A DNA stretch of 64,000 nt from Branchiostoma floridae (GCF_000003815.2 NC_049990.1:14558439-14622438); one strand, 5' to 3'. Positions 10,801 through 23,154 are shown, counted from the first letter of the stretch. Made by a program: numbers and translations. The notes: a model not told the origin generated them from the sequence alone.

Positions 10801-13395
10801 CTATGATTTGCGTCTTATATTCACGGATTTCTTCGCAATTCGAACCGGAACCTTTAGGCCTCATACCGGACTTTTGTTGCCTCATTTACAATAGTGCTTG
10901 AATATGCAACTTTAATGGGCGAAAATCCAATAAAGAAACAGCTCTACTGGAGATGTTTTAATTTCTATTGAAAAAGCACTTATCCAGTACTCAATAAAAA
11001 AAATTCCCCAAAATCTGACCGGTGGATCGATTTTTATAACATCTATAACTGCACATAAATACTATCCAGAAAGTGGGGCTTTCCTTCAGTGACCCGCTGA
11101 CCACATTACTCAGGACAAACAAACGTACACGTCCGAGAATCGCCCGAATGCCGAAACTTTTCCACCCGATCCTGTCATAAATACACAACCTTTCATCTCA
11201 AATCCTTCGATATGACATGGGAGCGATAAAAGGCAATTTATCGTCTACATAAACACACGATTTTGGGGCCCCATTCATATTTTGGAGGGAATACTTCTGA
11301 CCCACCCGCGGAGTAATGCCGGAACGAGGCCTTCAGTGCGGATTACAGATATCCGGTCAGATTTGAACTTTGACCCGAAACCTTGACCTGGCGTTTTCCT
11401 ACGTGCCTGGAGCGAGCTTTGTGCGTATTCAAAGTGCGTTTCGAAGGTAGATATATTTATTACCTTTGCCAGAATGGCAAGGATATGTTTTAGGCTTGTA
11501 CGTCTGTCTGTCTGTCTGTCTTTCTGTCTGTCTGTCTGTGAACAGCATCACTCGAAAAGCGCCTTTGATTGATCCTAATGATATTTGGTAGGTGGATATA
11601 GGGGTCGTAATCCCCATACTACTTCTCTTGCCCTCGCATGTTCTAAGTTTATGACCTTTGTGATCCTTTGTCCTGCTCAGACTTTTTTTGTCAACCCTCC
11701 TAAGCTGGTTGTTTAATCTGATCAGTAAAACGTGACCTATTCTATGCTGCTGCTGCAGACTTCCAGATCAATGCGGTTTCCTGTGGTAAGAAATGCCACA
11801 AACCTGTATTTACTGGACCCACCTACAGGAATCATATATGTGCATCCCGTATATATACGGGTTCATCAGGACAGCCTTTTAGATACCAGATCTATACATA
11901 TATTACTGTATGTACATAGTACATATCATATTGTACATAGTATATATTGAAATATGTTCGTGTTTTGTTTTAGGGAAATATAGTCTTAACCAGCCACGAC
12001 AACTCATTAGTGATGAGAGTCCTTGTTTCTTACTTTATGACCAATGGCCATAATCTGCATGCTCAAATGAGGTGCTTTTAGCCATCTCTCTTAAAGCCAA
12101 TTCGACTTAGGTCTAGACAATGCAGCGCAATAAAGACCAAGATTCCCCATTATATAGCGCAAGAGATAAACACCCAAGTACGTCAATGGGGACATCCTAT
12201 CTCAAGAGGGCTTTATAACGTCATTTACGCCCGAAATCACCCAGCTATTTGATGTAATCTATAGATACCTAACTGTCAAAAGGATTTGCAGTCATAGAAG
12301 GATTTGAAAGGGTTTACAGCTGTGTATTGACATACATCTTCCAGGTCCACAACTTAAACGCAGTTACAACTAAAAAATGGGAGATCAAATTCCAACCTAA
12401 TTGCAGCTAGTGCGTCAATATGGAAGTAACAATCTTTCTTTCTATGACACATAATGTTTGTAAAGGATGTAATGTATCAATGCTATTGGAAAATTCGGGA
12501 ACAATGTGGCGAGTCATGATACCACTTCGCTAGAAGACTAAGTGTGTGGCATCCATGCGGTGAAGAGGGCTATATGCTGTGATTCCGATGGCAAAAATTA
12601 GCATGAGGCACTAGGCACATTAGCGTGAGGCACAAGACTGGAATTCCATAGGATGGGGCTTGATAAAACAGACTAGGATATCACATTGGATAAAATATGG
12701 TTGAATAACACGTAGCATAACAAGTTATAGCTCAACACATGATTTATGTTTGATGGAAGCAGGTTTATTGTAACTGCGCACATTGATGCGATGAGAAAAT
12801 CGTTAGGCTCGACTGTTATGCAGCTGTGGAGTAGAATGGACTGGGGATGATCCTGGTTTTTGATGCAGAAAAACGTTCAGAGGGGCTCAAGTCGCGCTTT
12901 TATGACACGTCACATCAATTATCTAAAACATAACTTTGTCTTTCCTTCACACAGTAACTCGCAAAAAAAACCCCGTCAGATAACCGTAAGATAATCATAC
13001 TGACTTACTTGATACTTGATAAGGTCTCTTCATCGTTGTGTCAAGTGGTCTGCATCAAGGCAACGTCTCTTGTGGACCATCCTGCGCCATTCCATGCAAT
13101 TCTGGGCCGTCACTTCTACGTCTCTAAGATAATCATACGAACCGAGATTGTAATAGAATGTTACAACTTCCGCTGTCTATACGTGTTGCTCATCTTCTAA
13201 GGTTGTGCCCCTTTGTTAATAATGTGTATGGTTCTATTTTATTAATGAGGTTCAAACGTTGATTCAAAGAATAAAGCTTCTGCAACTGTTAACATGTGGA
13301 TTGTAGTTTTACATGAATAGATTGATACTCTAAAGAGGGCGTCTTTTCAACTAAAAATAAACTTGGATTATAGCAGTTAGTAGGGATATCATCAG
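10801..13395. other. No gene seen; one dispersed repeat with (CTGT)n
   Basis: At about 11465-11640 lies a repeat with a short hairpin (CTTTGCCAGAATGGCAAGG), a CTGT microsatellite (11508-11540) and a conserved tail about a solvent-like GGTAGGTGGATATAGGGGTC region. It resembles the elements at 21420 and 63564 (hairpin, then CTGT/GTGT run, then a tail with ATGATATTTGGTA). The remainder has no supported gene. Confidence 0.5.
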
Positions 13396-13762
13396 GTTAA
13401 TTTGACTCTTCAGACAATAACGATGTTACCTGGTTTGGATATGTCTTCTCGTCATTGCAGAGTGGACCGTGAAACAGCATCAAGATTGCTTCGCCAAGGG
13501 AGTGCATCCTATGGCAAAGACAAGAAAAGCGCCGCCCAACGGTTAAAATTATCATTGCAGGAAAACCCGCATCCGTCATGGTCAAAACTAACTTGGATGG
13601 TATCACATCAAATAGGCCATACAAGATCGATGCACAAAGTCTGGAAGACTGGTATCATTCACCAAGTTGACTACTACATGTACATCGAACTAGTTTCCCT
13701 TCTACAACTACGGTCATGGCTACATGTTTAAAATCAATGATGTCGTCATCCATAAAACTTAC

Positions 13763-13938
13763 CTGCCGTGGCCTTGCTGACATTGTATTTCCATGTCCCG
13801 TGAACAGCAGTACATAAGAGGTTGGTGCCCATCATAAGCTGTGGTGTTAGAAACTACTGCACGAGTCTCCCAACAAGACGATGTGTCAGCTCTGGCTCGT
13901 GGGTCTACCTGGACAAGCTCAGCCAGTTGTGACCAGAA
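13763..13938 (-). CDS. Isolated candidate internal exon, Cys-containing
   Basis: The acceptor has a good tract (TTCTGTCTCTTTGCATGCAG) and the donor is CAG|GTAAGT at 13763/13762. The exon is 176 bases with only one open frame (phase 0-2). The product begins FWSQLAELVQVDP and contains a CW, a CC pair and a later C within 58 residues, suggesting a disulphide-bonded extracellular module. I do not recognise the family and found no neighbouring exon in the same strand, partly because of the nearby gap. Confidence 0.4.
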
Positions 13939-14039
13939 CTGCATGCAAAGAGACAGAATAATCTTTGTGTACTATTCACAGCGTCACACCTGTCCCCGCG
14001 CGCCACAGACAGGTGGTCAGTTAACTCAATTTTGAAGGG

Positions 14040-14125
14040 TAACCAATCAGAGGAGTTATGCAAATGTACACGTATGCTAATGAGTGCAGGGGTATAAAAG
14101 GGAAAGATATTATCACAAAAAAGGC
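14040..14125 (+). promoter_or_regulatory. Promoter-like cluster: CCAAT box, octamer, TATA box
   Basis: Within 60 bases the plus strand has ACCAATCAG (14041-14049), ATGCAAAT (14058-14065) and GTATAAAAGG (14092-14101), in the order and spacing of a vertebrate-type RNA polymerase II promoter. A start site would be expected near 14125. The following 300 bases run into the assembly gap, so no gene can be assigned. Confidence 0.45.
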
Positions 14126-14421
14126 GCACAGTTTGACTTTGGGGAGGAAGAAAAAAGGTGGTTGGCAGAAACAGGCGAATATTAAAGTCGGGTCAATTAG
14201 GGACAGTAGGAAGGGTATGAGGGTGTTGAGATATAAAGAAGAAGGTATCTTTACCCTAAATACCCAACCATCCTCTCTAATTTCTTATGGCTTGGGAAAA
14301 GTACTCGCCTCGCTCTCTGCTCAGGGATGGACACTTTCCACACTCCTTATCCCTCCATCACCTGTCTGGGACGCGGGGGTATGGGTGTGGTGGTATGAAT
14401 TTTCCACTATATCAATCTAAC

Positions 14422-14551
14422 NNNNNNNNNNNNNNNNNNNNNNNNNNNNNNNNNNNNNNNNNNNNNNNNNNNNNNNNNNNNNNNNNNNNNNNNNNNNNNN
14501 NNNNNNNNNNNNNNNNNNNNNNNNNNNNNNNNNNNNNNNNNNNNNNNNNNN
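14422..14551. other. Assembly gap (130 N)
   Basis: A run of N. Short, similar, inverted sequences border it on both sides (13521-13564 plus, 14552-14594 minus), so the gap may hide part of an inverted duplication. Confidence 1.
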
Positions 14552-15826
14552 CCTGCAATGATGATTTCAGCCGTTTAACGGCGCTTTTCTTCTTAAGATA
14601 CACCAGCTGAAGGGATACACAAAACTTTCTGTTTCCTAGATCCTCATTCGCGACAAAAAGGCTTGTCCAAACAAGAAATACATCTTTATGTACAAAATTC
14701 GTCTTTGAATACAAAAGAAAAGAAAGACATAGAAAAGAAATATTCTAATGAATAAAGACGCACTTACTCCTTGCAAATCAGAGTTGCTTGGAGTGTATTG
14801 ACTCTCTCAAGAAAGATGCTAAAAATGCCCGCAAACATCCGGCCAGCACAGTATCACACTGTGTACGACTTGAAGGACATGCTGCAATACCAACCAGTGT
14901 AGATAGGTGGCGCTGTGAGACCGCCTGTAAAGTCATGTCCAAACTTTGTAATGTTTAACATTTATTCCAGCCATGTAACTTTCCTCTTACGCTACTTGTT
15001 TGTTCTAATTGTGTTTCATCTACAAATGAAAAGAAGTTACGAATGTGTGCCTTGTATGGTCAGGAAGGTGGAAATCGGGTTCTTGGTCCCTTAGCATAAG
15101 GAGCTTTTATCAAGATTGATAAAAGCTTCTTGCTTAGCAAGACAACTTTCCCAGCCAGAGAAGGCCAATTGCTTATTATGCTCTTTTGTTCTTCAATCAA
15201 TCACAAACAATACTAAACCAACAGACTGTATACATCAGAACTGCACTGCTTCCCAATGTTGTGCTTTGTGGCTTGGGTGGTAAGGGTTTACGATTATGAC
15301 TTACAATTGTATTTTGGCCCAGGTTCTAATTGTCTACAAGAGTATAAAGGGGTTGCATTTCATTTGCTAATCGACGTGCAGTCTGATAACAGTTATTAGA
15401 CTGCACGTCGATCATTAAACAGAAGGTCACTAGTCACAAACATGCGACTAAAATATATGATGCACAAAGTAAAGGTGTTTGTCTTTTGAATCCAGCTTAA
15501 CTTAGAAATGTACCAGAAATATTTTACATGACATTGTGTTGTTCTGGTTAGAGTCTGTTGGAGGCTCTGTCTGTTGTGTTTGCTAGTATTGTCAAATAAT
15601 ATACTCTACGATCGCAATAAAGCCATCCTAGCTTTGTGCAAACCACTTTAAAAGTATACGTACCATTTTCGAACTTCTAGCTCTGTATAGTCTTTATCAA
15701 TTCAAATTGTTACAAATGGTATCTGTATTGTATCACACAATCGATTGACATAAATTAGCTAAAATTGATTACTCTGTGTAAATGGATTAGTGAAAGGGCG
15801 TTTTACTATCTACAGCCAAATGTCAG
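14552..15826. other. No gene seen; contains a long hairpin and a TATA-like site
   Basis: A TATAAAGGGG site lies at 15345-15354 and a 43-base near-perfect palindrome at 15370-15412 (listed separately). I see no supported coding exon. Confidence 0.45.
15370..15412. repeat. Near-perfect 43-base palindrome (hairpin)
   Basis: The arm ATCGACGTGCAGTCT (15370-15384) is matched exactly by its reverse complement at 15398-15412. The 13-base spacer itself is almost palindromic (ATAAC, A, GTTAT), so the stem could extend to about 20 pairs with one G-T pair. Confidence 0.9.
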
Positions 15827-17125
15827 TATTAGCGACGGAATGCCCGTGGATTTCATCCATATATATTGATGAAATCCACAGCCAAATGTCAGTACATTTG
15901 TATTAGCGACGGAATGCCCATGGATTTCATCACAACACATTAATGAAATCCACAGCCAAATGCCAGTATTAGCGACGTGGATTTCATCACTACATACTGA
16001 TGAAGTCCACAGCCAAATGTCAGTAGTAGCGGCGGAATGCCCGTGGATTTCATCACTACATACTGATGAAGTCCACAACCAAATGTCAGTATTAGTGGCG
16101 GAATGCCCGTGGATTTCATCACTACATACAGATGAAGTCCACAGCCAAATGTCAGTATTAGCGGCGGAATGCCCGAGGATTTCATCACTAAGTACTGATG
16201 AAGTCCACAGCTAAATGTAAGTATTAGTGGCGGAATGCCCGTGGATTTCATCACTACATATTGATGAAGTCCACAGCCAAATGTCAGTATTAGCGACGGA
16301 ATGCCCGTGGATTTCATCACTACATACTGATGAAGTCCACAGCCAAATGTCAGTATTAGCGACGGAATGCCCGTGGATTTCATCCATATATATTGATGAA
16401 ACCACAGCCAAATGTCAGTATTAGCGGCGGAATGCCCTTGGAGTTCATCACTGCATACTGATGAAGTCCACAGCCAAATGTCAGTATTGGCGACAGAATG
16501 CCCGTGGATTTCATCACTACATACTGATGAAGTCCACAGCCAAATGTCAGTATTAGCGACAGAATGCCCGTGGATTTCATCACTACATACTGATGAAGTC
16601 CACAGCCAAATGTCAGTATTAGCGACGGAATGCCCGTGGATTTCATCACTCAATACTGATGAAGTCCACAGCCAAATGTCAGTATTAGCGGCGGAATGCC
16701 CGTGGATTTCATTACTACATACTGATGAAGTCCACAGCCAAATGTCAGTATTAGCGACGGAATGCCCGTGGATTTCATTACTACATACTGATTAAGTCCA
16801 CAGCCAAATGTCAGTATTAGCGGCGGAATGCCCGTGGATTTCATCACTACATACTGATGAAGTCCACAGCCAAATGTCAGTATTAGCGACGGAATGCCCG
16901 TGGATTTCATCACTACATACTGATGAAGTCCACAGCCAAATGTCAGTATTAGCGGCGGAATGCCCGTGGATTTCATTACTACATACTGATGAAGTCCACA
17001 GCCAAATGTCAGTATTAGCGGTGGAATGCCCGTGGATTTCATCACTACATATCGATGAAATCCACAGCCGTGGAGTTCATCATCCTTCTACCGATGAAAT
17101 CCACAGCTGTGGAGTTCATCAATCC
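15826..17125. repeat. Minisatellite, 66-base unit, about 19 copies
   Basis: The unit reads GGAATGCCCGTGGATTTCAT, CACTACATACTGATGAAGTC, CACAGCCAAATGTCAGTATT, AGCGAC. It is 22 codons long, so several frames stay open on both strands. Each unit holds an inverted repeat (GTGGATTTCATCA against TGATGAAGTCCAC) able to fold into a hairpin. Units differ mainly at GCGAC/GCGGC and in the hairpin loop. Two longer units (about 15870-15900) carry an insertion. Confidence 0.93.
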
Positions 17126-17143
17126 ACGGTCCTTGGATATACC

Positions 17144-17363
17144 TGAAAATAGTGATTTTTGGTAAAACTGCCTGTCAACAAACGGTTGCCTTGGCAACAT
17201 GAAAAAATTGAAAATTTGTCAAACTTTCTAAAATTGTTGCCAACAATATTCTAGGAAAACTCACTAAATTTGGTGGCTCTAGCGTAAGCCGTTCTGGCGT
17301 TATAGGACATCAAAGTTAGCGCAGGCCTCAAAAGCCCCCCCCCCCCGGTCTGAATAGGGTTAA
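17144..17363 (+). mobile_element. Right end of a second piggyBac-like element
   Basis: These about 220 bases match 3092-3309: the same GTTGCCAACAATATTnTAGG core, a C run, and the terminus TCTGAATAGGG followed by TTAA. The left end was not found. The 66-base minisatellite lies directly inside this end, so it may have grown inside the element. Confidence 0.6.
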
Positions 17364-19944
17364 AACGCTACGTTAATCCGTCCATCATTATTTGAAAATT
17401 TTTCGTGAAATTAAAAGCAGCAAATCGTCTTTTCCATTTTCAAATCAAACAAGTGACCGTATGTAACATACTCTGTGACCTAATTATGGTTTATTTCGGT
17501 TGTGATGTTTTCTGTGGGGTATGACTCGGTGTTTATATCGCATACAGAACACATCACATCAGCTTATACCAAATACTTACTTAAAACTAAGCTAACATAC
17601 CTATCACTGCCAAATTTAAAACACGGCGAAATCAGCGTCTCAATCGAACGACACCAAATGAAAACAACAACAAAGCTTCACAATGGATACTTGAGACGCA
17701 TACAACTTTAAAAAGTGGTCAATGACAGCTGTGTACATAACATATCTGCTTGGGGATACGTAATTGCAAAACCCCATCGTCTATAGGCCAGCTGTTCCAC
17801 AATACCAGGGAAATAGGGTTGATTTCTCAAATTATTACATCGATAATGAAAACAGCTACCGCGAAATAAAAGATACCAAGGATCAAACACGTTCTAACCA
17901 TACAATGCATAAGACTATCAACCGCGCAAAAATTGCCAAAATGTTAACAGTATGCTATGTCAGACCAACCTCAATATTGGAAACGCAAAGCCCGAAAAAG
18001 ATGGCATATTCCGACGAGGACAACATCTGCTTGACGGTATCGAATTACCACAAGGCTTAAGGCGCAATCATAAGGAAGACCTGAACCACTATACTGGACG
18101 GCGTAGGGGTGAAAACTAAAATTAGTACATCCATAATAAAATAGCGAATACGGCGAAAAAAAATCATTTCCCAACGGAGTACAGACGACATGCCAATCCA
18201 CATGCGATTGCGGCATACGGAACATAGAGATATAGGTGCGAACACTTGAAACGCACAAAGTGATTACAAGACTCTGTTGCAGGTTACCCTCCAGTCACAG
18301 AGTAATTACGTAGCATAAAAGATATCTAAATACATAAGATCCCAGACAACAATCCCTCAAACAGCGAGTATGATCCGTTTACAGCACGGGCTGAAATCTT
18401 GAACTTCATTTTACTACTTTGCCAGTAAACATCTGCTACACGCTATATAACTGTTTAGGGAGATTGACACATTTCTTTGAAAACTGTAAATAGAAACGCC
18501 TGTGTTGACGGAAAAGACAATCTGCGGGTAATCATATGTAATAAAGTACGTCAATTTTGTTGGAGATTTCCGTAAGGTTTGTATCTCACTGCACTTTGGG
18601 CACTGATGTCGCATTGCAGGTTTTAAAAAAATTCTCAACGAATTCCATAAATAAAGAACGAATTTTCTTACGTTTGATAATACGCAATATTTAAATTTTC
18701 AAAAAGCAAAACATAACACATTGATTGCCAAGATTTAACGACTGCAATAAAAAATATCTAAATCCGTTGAAAGATTTGACACCTGTCTTAATATCACAGA
18801 CTGCAAGTGAAGAGAATATAGAATAAAGGGACCATAGTTTTTAAAAACAGTTGTTCATACATGCTACAAAATGACCGTACTTAAGAGAAACGTTTATGTT
18901 AGTACAACGATCGAAATTAAAGCCTATGTTACCTTTTATGCATTACACATGATATAAATCTACAAATAACGGAAACGATACGTTTTTAGACGAGACCATG
19001 CTTTGTCAGAGGGAAAACACATCAATGTTATTCCATGTCTAAAGGTTTTCTTGGCTATTTGGTTTTATATATTACACAAATACAGTAACAAAACATCACC
19101 TTTTCATATCGTTCACTGTGAACATTTTTGATCGACAGCTAAGAAAAACAAACAATAATTGCAGACACCGATCACTGTCTGCACAGAAACGGGCGCACTA
19201 AACTAGTTATTTTGTCACTTGTTTGATTTGTCTGGACTTCTTGCTTATTTTAAGAAACCTATGTCTTGGATTTTGGTGCTTTTATTTTAACCCAAGAGTA
19301 AAAATATAACTTCTGTTTCAGACAACAACGCTTCAAACAGCTCACACTACGGTAAGATATTCATCCTAAACCAGAGCGTTTTATGCTGTCATAAACTTTA
19401 GCAATACTGAGAGAATTTTTTTTTTCTATTTGCTTTTTGTACAGACGAGGACGATGTGGCACTGCACTCAAGTTTTGTAACTTATATTAACAGTGCCACA
19501 TACACGGTACAGACAGAAGGAAAGTCGTGTAAAGTGCCTTTCCCAAGGGCAAGTGAGAGGACAATGAATTATCATCACGTGTATGATGATTATGTACACA
19601 TATTGACCATCATGGTTAAAATTATAATCGCAACTATGATTATGAGTCTGTCTAAAAATGAGACCAATAGAAATCATTTGTTTCTATGATATCCTAAAGT
19701 AAGGTACGTAAAGGTACTTGATACATGTATGTGAACTGTTTGTTTATCCACCAGGTATTGTCGTTCAATGAAGGAACCTCAAAAGCGAAGACTTGGACTG
19801 TTCAAACTACTGCAACTTTAAAAGACATACAGGGTAAGACAAAGTAGGTAAGCAACATCATCTTTCCATTTAAAACTAGAGGTAAGTAATATCACCCCTT
19901 TATATAAAACTAGAACTAGTTAAGCAAAATCATACTTTGCTAAT
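17364..19944. other. No gene seen
   Basis: AT-rich sequence. At about 19520-19563 there is a short SINE-derived fragment (AAAGTGCCTTTCCCAAGGGC), which recurs near 35110. No supported exon. Confidence 0.45.
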
Positions 19945-21178
19945 GTGCTTTGTAGTCGTTTCATAATGTTTGATATTTTTATTTGGAAACGGAATGAAAA
20001 TTGACGCACGCGCTGATGTCATCCATATGATGTATGTCAATGGACTTGAAGAGCAAATTTAAGTACATAATGACATGTGACAACCCCAGTATGGTATACA
20101 TAGGAAAATTATTAAAGAATAAATATATGTGCTTTGTAGTCGTTTTATAATGTTTGATATTTTTATTTGGAAACGGATGAAAATTTACGCACGCGCTGAT
20201 GTCATCCATATGATGTATGTCAATGGACTTGAAGAGCAAATTTAAGTACATAATGACATGTGACAACCCCAGTATGGTATACATAGGAAAATTATTAAAG
20301 AATAAATATATGCGCTTTGTAGTCGTTTTATAATGTTTGATATTTTTATATATATATGTGCTTTGTAGTCGTTTTATAATGTTTGATATTTCTATTTGGA
20401 AACGGAATGAAAATTGACGCACGCGCTGATGTCATCCATATGATGTATCTCAATGGACTTGAAGAGCAAATTTAAGTACATAATGACATGTGACAACCCC
20501 AGTATGGTATACATAGAAAAATTATTAAAGAATAAATATATGTGCTTTGTAGTCCTTTTATAATGTTTGATATTTTTATTTGGAAACGGATGAAAATTTA
20601 CGCACGCGCTGATGTCATCCATATGATGTATGTCAATGGACTTGAAGAGCAAATTTAAGTACATACTGACATGTGACAACCCCAGTATGGTATACATAGG
20701 AAAATTATTAAAGAATAAATATATGTGCTTTGTAGTCGTTTTATAATGTTTGATATCTTTATATATATATGTGCTTTGTAGTCGTTTTATAATGTTTGAT
20801 ATTTTTATTTGGAAACGGATGAAAATTTACGCACGCGCTGATGTCATCCATATGATGTATGTCAATGGACTTGAAGAGCAAATTTAAGTACATAATGACA
20901 TGTGACAACCCCAGTATGGTATACATAGGAAAATTATTAAAGAGTAAATATATGTGCTTTGTAGTCGTTTTATAATGTTTGATATTTATATATATATATA
21001 TGTGCTTTGTAGTCGTTTTATAATGTTTGATATTTTTATTTGGAAACGGAATGAAAATTGACGCACGCGCTGATGTCATCCATATGATGTATCTCAATGG
21101 ACTTGAAGAGCAAATTTAAGTACATAATGACATGTAACAACCCCAGTATGGTATACATAGGGAAATTATTAAAGAATG
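19945..21178. repeat. Higher-order tandem array: six 183-base units and three 47-base partial units
   Basis: The phrase GCTTTGTAGTCG starts a unit at about 19947, 20130, 20359, 20542, 20771 and 21002. At about 20312, 20724 and 20953 it starts a 47-49-base truncated unit ending in a TA run. The order is full, full, part, full, full, part, full, part, full. This implies that a block of two full units plus one part was itself duplicated. The translated repeats on the minus strand are not genes. Confidence 0.88.
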
Positions 21179-21417
21179 CCTAGACGTTAGAAATTCCTCC
21201 AATTATTGCAAAGCCTCCGATGATTATGATGCTCATCTCATACTTCACACAGTTTTAGGAAAGTGATCAGGCTTATGGAACTATAGTTATGTACCAGTAT
21301 ATATAAATGTCATTCTTAAATGTACGTTGTACAACTGCTGTGCAATAAAGATACATTTGTATTATACTATAATCAATTCAACATGGGTCACGTATCTACA
21401 AAATCACGTATTTATAT

Positions 21418-23150
21418 ATTTACCTCCATGGAATATCATGGAGGTTATATTTCACTAGTGTTTGTCTGTCTGCAGCTGTCTGTCTGTGTACAAGATAACT
21501 CAAGAACGGCTAGACGGATTGCTTTCAAACTTGGTGTGCTGGTGGGGTGTGGTAAAAGCTGCAAATGAATAGATTTTGGGTCCCCTAACGGCTTCCCTTG
21601 GTATGAATGAATGAATGGTTTATTGAAAAACGATATACCTCGCAGCCAGAGGCTGAATTGCGTATACGGTACAAGTGTGGCACAATAACATGTCTCAACT
21701 TATCATACACTTTAAAACTTTAAGACAACTTTTGTCTTAATTGGAACATAAAAAACAATCGACTATACACTATGGCACGATAACATGTCTCACCTTATCA
21801 TACACTTTAAAACTTAAAGACAATTGGTCTTATTTGGAACATGATTACAATCGACTATTCACACCGTTATTATCAGTTGTTAAGGATCCGGAGGCGGACT
21901 AAATATGGCATTGGGGAATTTCGGTATTGGTTTGTTCTGCACTTTACTGTTTTAAGCTTCTTTGAGTTCCTAGTGTTTCGACCATGGAGTTCCCCTACTG
22001 TGGGTGGGAGGAGTTCAGGGCTGAGTTTGCCAGCAAACTTCAGGCATAGGTCCTCTCGTCGGTCCTTCAGTGACTTAAGACCGGTTAGCACCAGAGCTGA
22101 CTCATAGCTAGTGTACTGTCCCTTCAGAATTGTGTACTGGTACTGCAGCGCAACTTCCGGTTTTAATTTGTTATGTCGTGCTCTGAAAAAGCTATGGTCA
22201 CGAATTTTTAGTATTAGATAGATCTTGTGCTCAGGAATAAGTGACATGAGTTGGGCCCCCTAGCGACTAGTTTTGGGACAGCAGGGGCATTTTTGTCAAA
22301 AACTTCTGTGAAGTGGATAACTCAAGAAGAGAACAACGAATTTTCATGATTTTTGGTATGTAGGCACCTTAGACAACGTTGTACAAAATAATATACTAAT
22401 TATGCAAAATAGGAGTATATTTGGATAATTAATGAGAATGATCTATCATAGCAGTTTTTTTTCAATGTATCTCTTGTCCCGGACAGGATATGGTCTTGAC
22501 ATGTTAGTGGTAGATAGCTTTCAGCGTCATGACAAAGTGGGGCAAATAGAGAGAACATCTGCAGAAAGGAATGACGAATTGACATTATTTTAGGCATGCG
22601 GGTAGCTTACACAAAGATGTTCATAATGTAAGGAGTGAGAAACACCCCCGTTTAGAGTAGGTCAGTCTGGTGACCCGGAGAGGTCAAGTTTGCACACGTC
22701 ACGACATAAGCAATATACAGACAACAGTTCTTCCCACTTCTGAGTCCAGTCTCTTCAATTCGTATGAGTGTTTGATCCCAGTAAGTCATCTCTTACAATA
22801 ATGATGTACATGTTGTGCAAATGAGGACTTAATTTGCGTAATTAATGTGGAAATTGCAAAATTCCATTGTTTTCAATAACGACTTCAGTAAATGTAACAC
22901 ATCTAAATCATGATAGATGGGGGACATAAGCAGATACCAAATATGCTAATGAGGAACCGATTTGCATAATATATGCGAAAATTGCAAAACCGCTTAATTG
23001 TTAATAATGGGAATTTTATACTTGTGACATGTGTATGTTAGTCAATGATGAACATCACCATGCATAAATCATGAAAATGTGCAAGTCATTTGCATAAAAT
23101 TTACAAAAGCACTAAATATTTCATGGAGGTATGAGGTCGCTGAACTCTAG
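21418..23150 (+). mobile_element. Dispersed element with ACCTCCATG hairpin end, interrupted by a LINE
   Basis: It begins with the hairpin ACCTCCATGGAATATCATGG with AGGT, followed by CTGT repeats and a tail with GGCTAGACGGATTGCTTTCA. It ends near 23110-23150 with TTTCATGGAGGTATGAGGTC. A LINE 3' end is inserted at 21605-22250. Parts recur at 52736-52965 (reverse) and at 63564 to the window edge. Confidence 0.5.
21605..22250 (-). pseudogene. 3' end of a non-LTR retrotransposon ORF2
   Basis: On the minus strand 22247-21873 gives a typical C-terminus of a CR1/Jockey-group LINE polyprotein, with SLKDRREDLCLKFAGKLSPE followed by a basic tail ending in RLRILNN. The 3' UTR includes CAATTCAGCCTCTGGCTGCG and a polyadenylation-like AATAAA, and it ends in a CATT repeat (21605-21617). 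The 5' part is missing. A related 3' end is at 61380-61485. Confidence 0.7.
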
Positions 23151-23154
23151 TTAT

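Noticed and set aside
13402-13731. 109-codon plus frame (MTLQTITMLPGLD...)
   Set aside because: No matching donor or continuing exon. Only the KKSA...SLQ part is shared with the region across the gap, and this is reported as a finding instead.
14058-14420. Coding frame downstream of the promoter-like cluster
   Set aside because: Low-complexity Lys/Gly-rich start and no recognisable product. The frame runs into N.
15806-17146. Several 60-240 codon frames on both strands in the 66-base array
   Set aside because: The unit is 22 codons long, so frames stay open by chance. No start context, splice sites or varied sequence.
19979-21097. Minus-strand frames of 100-147 codons in the 183-base array
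   Set aside because: Repeated low-value translations of a tandem repeat, broken by the truncated units.
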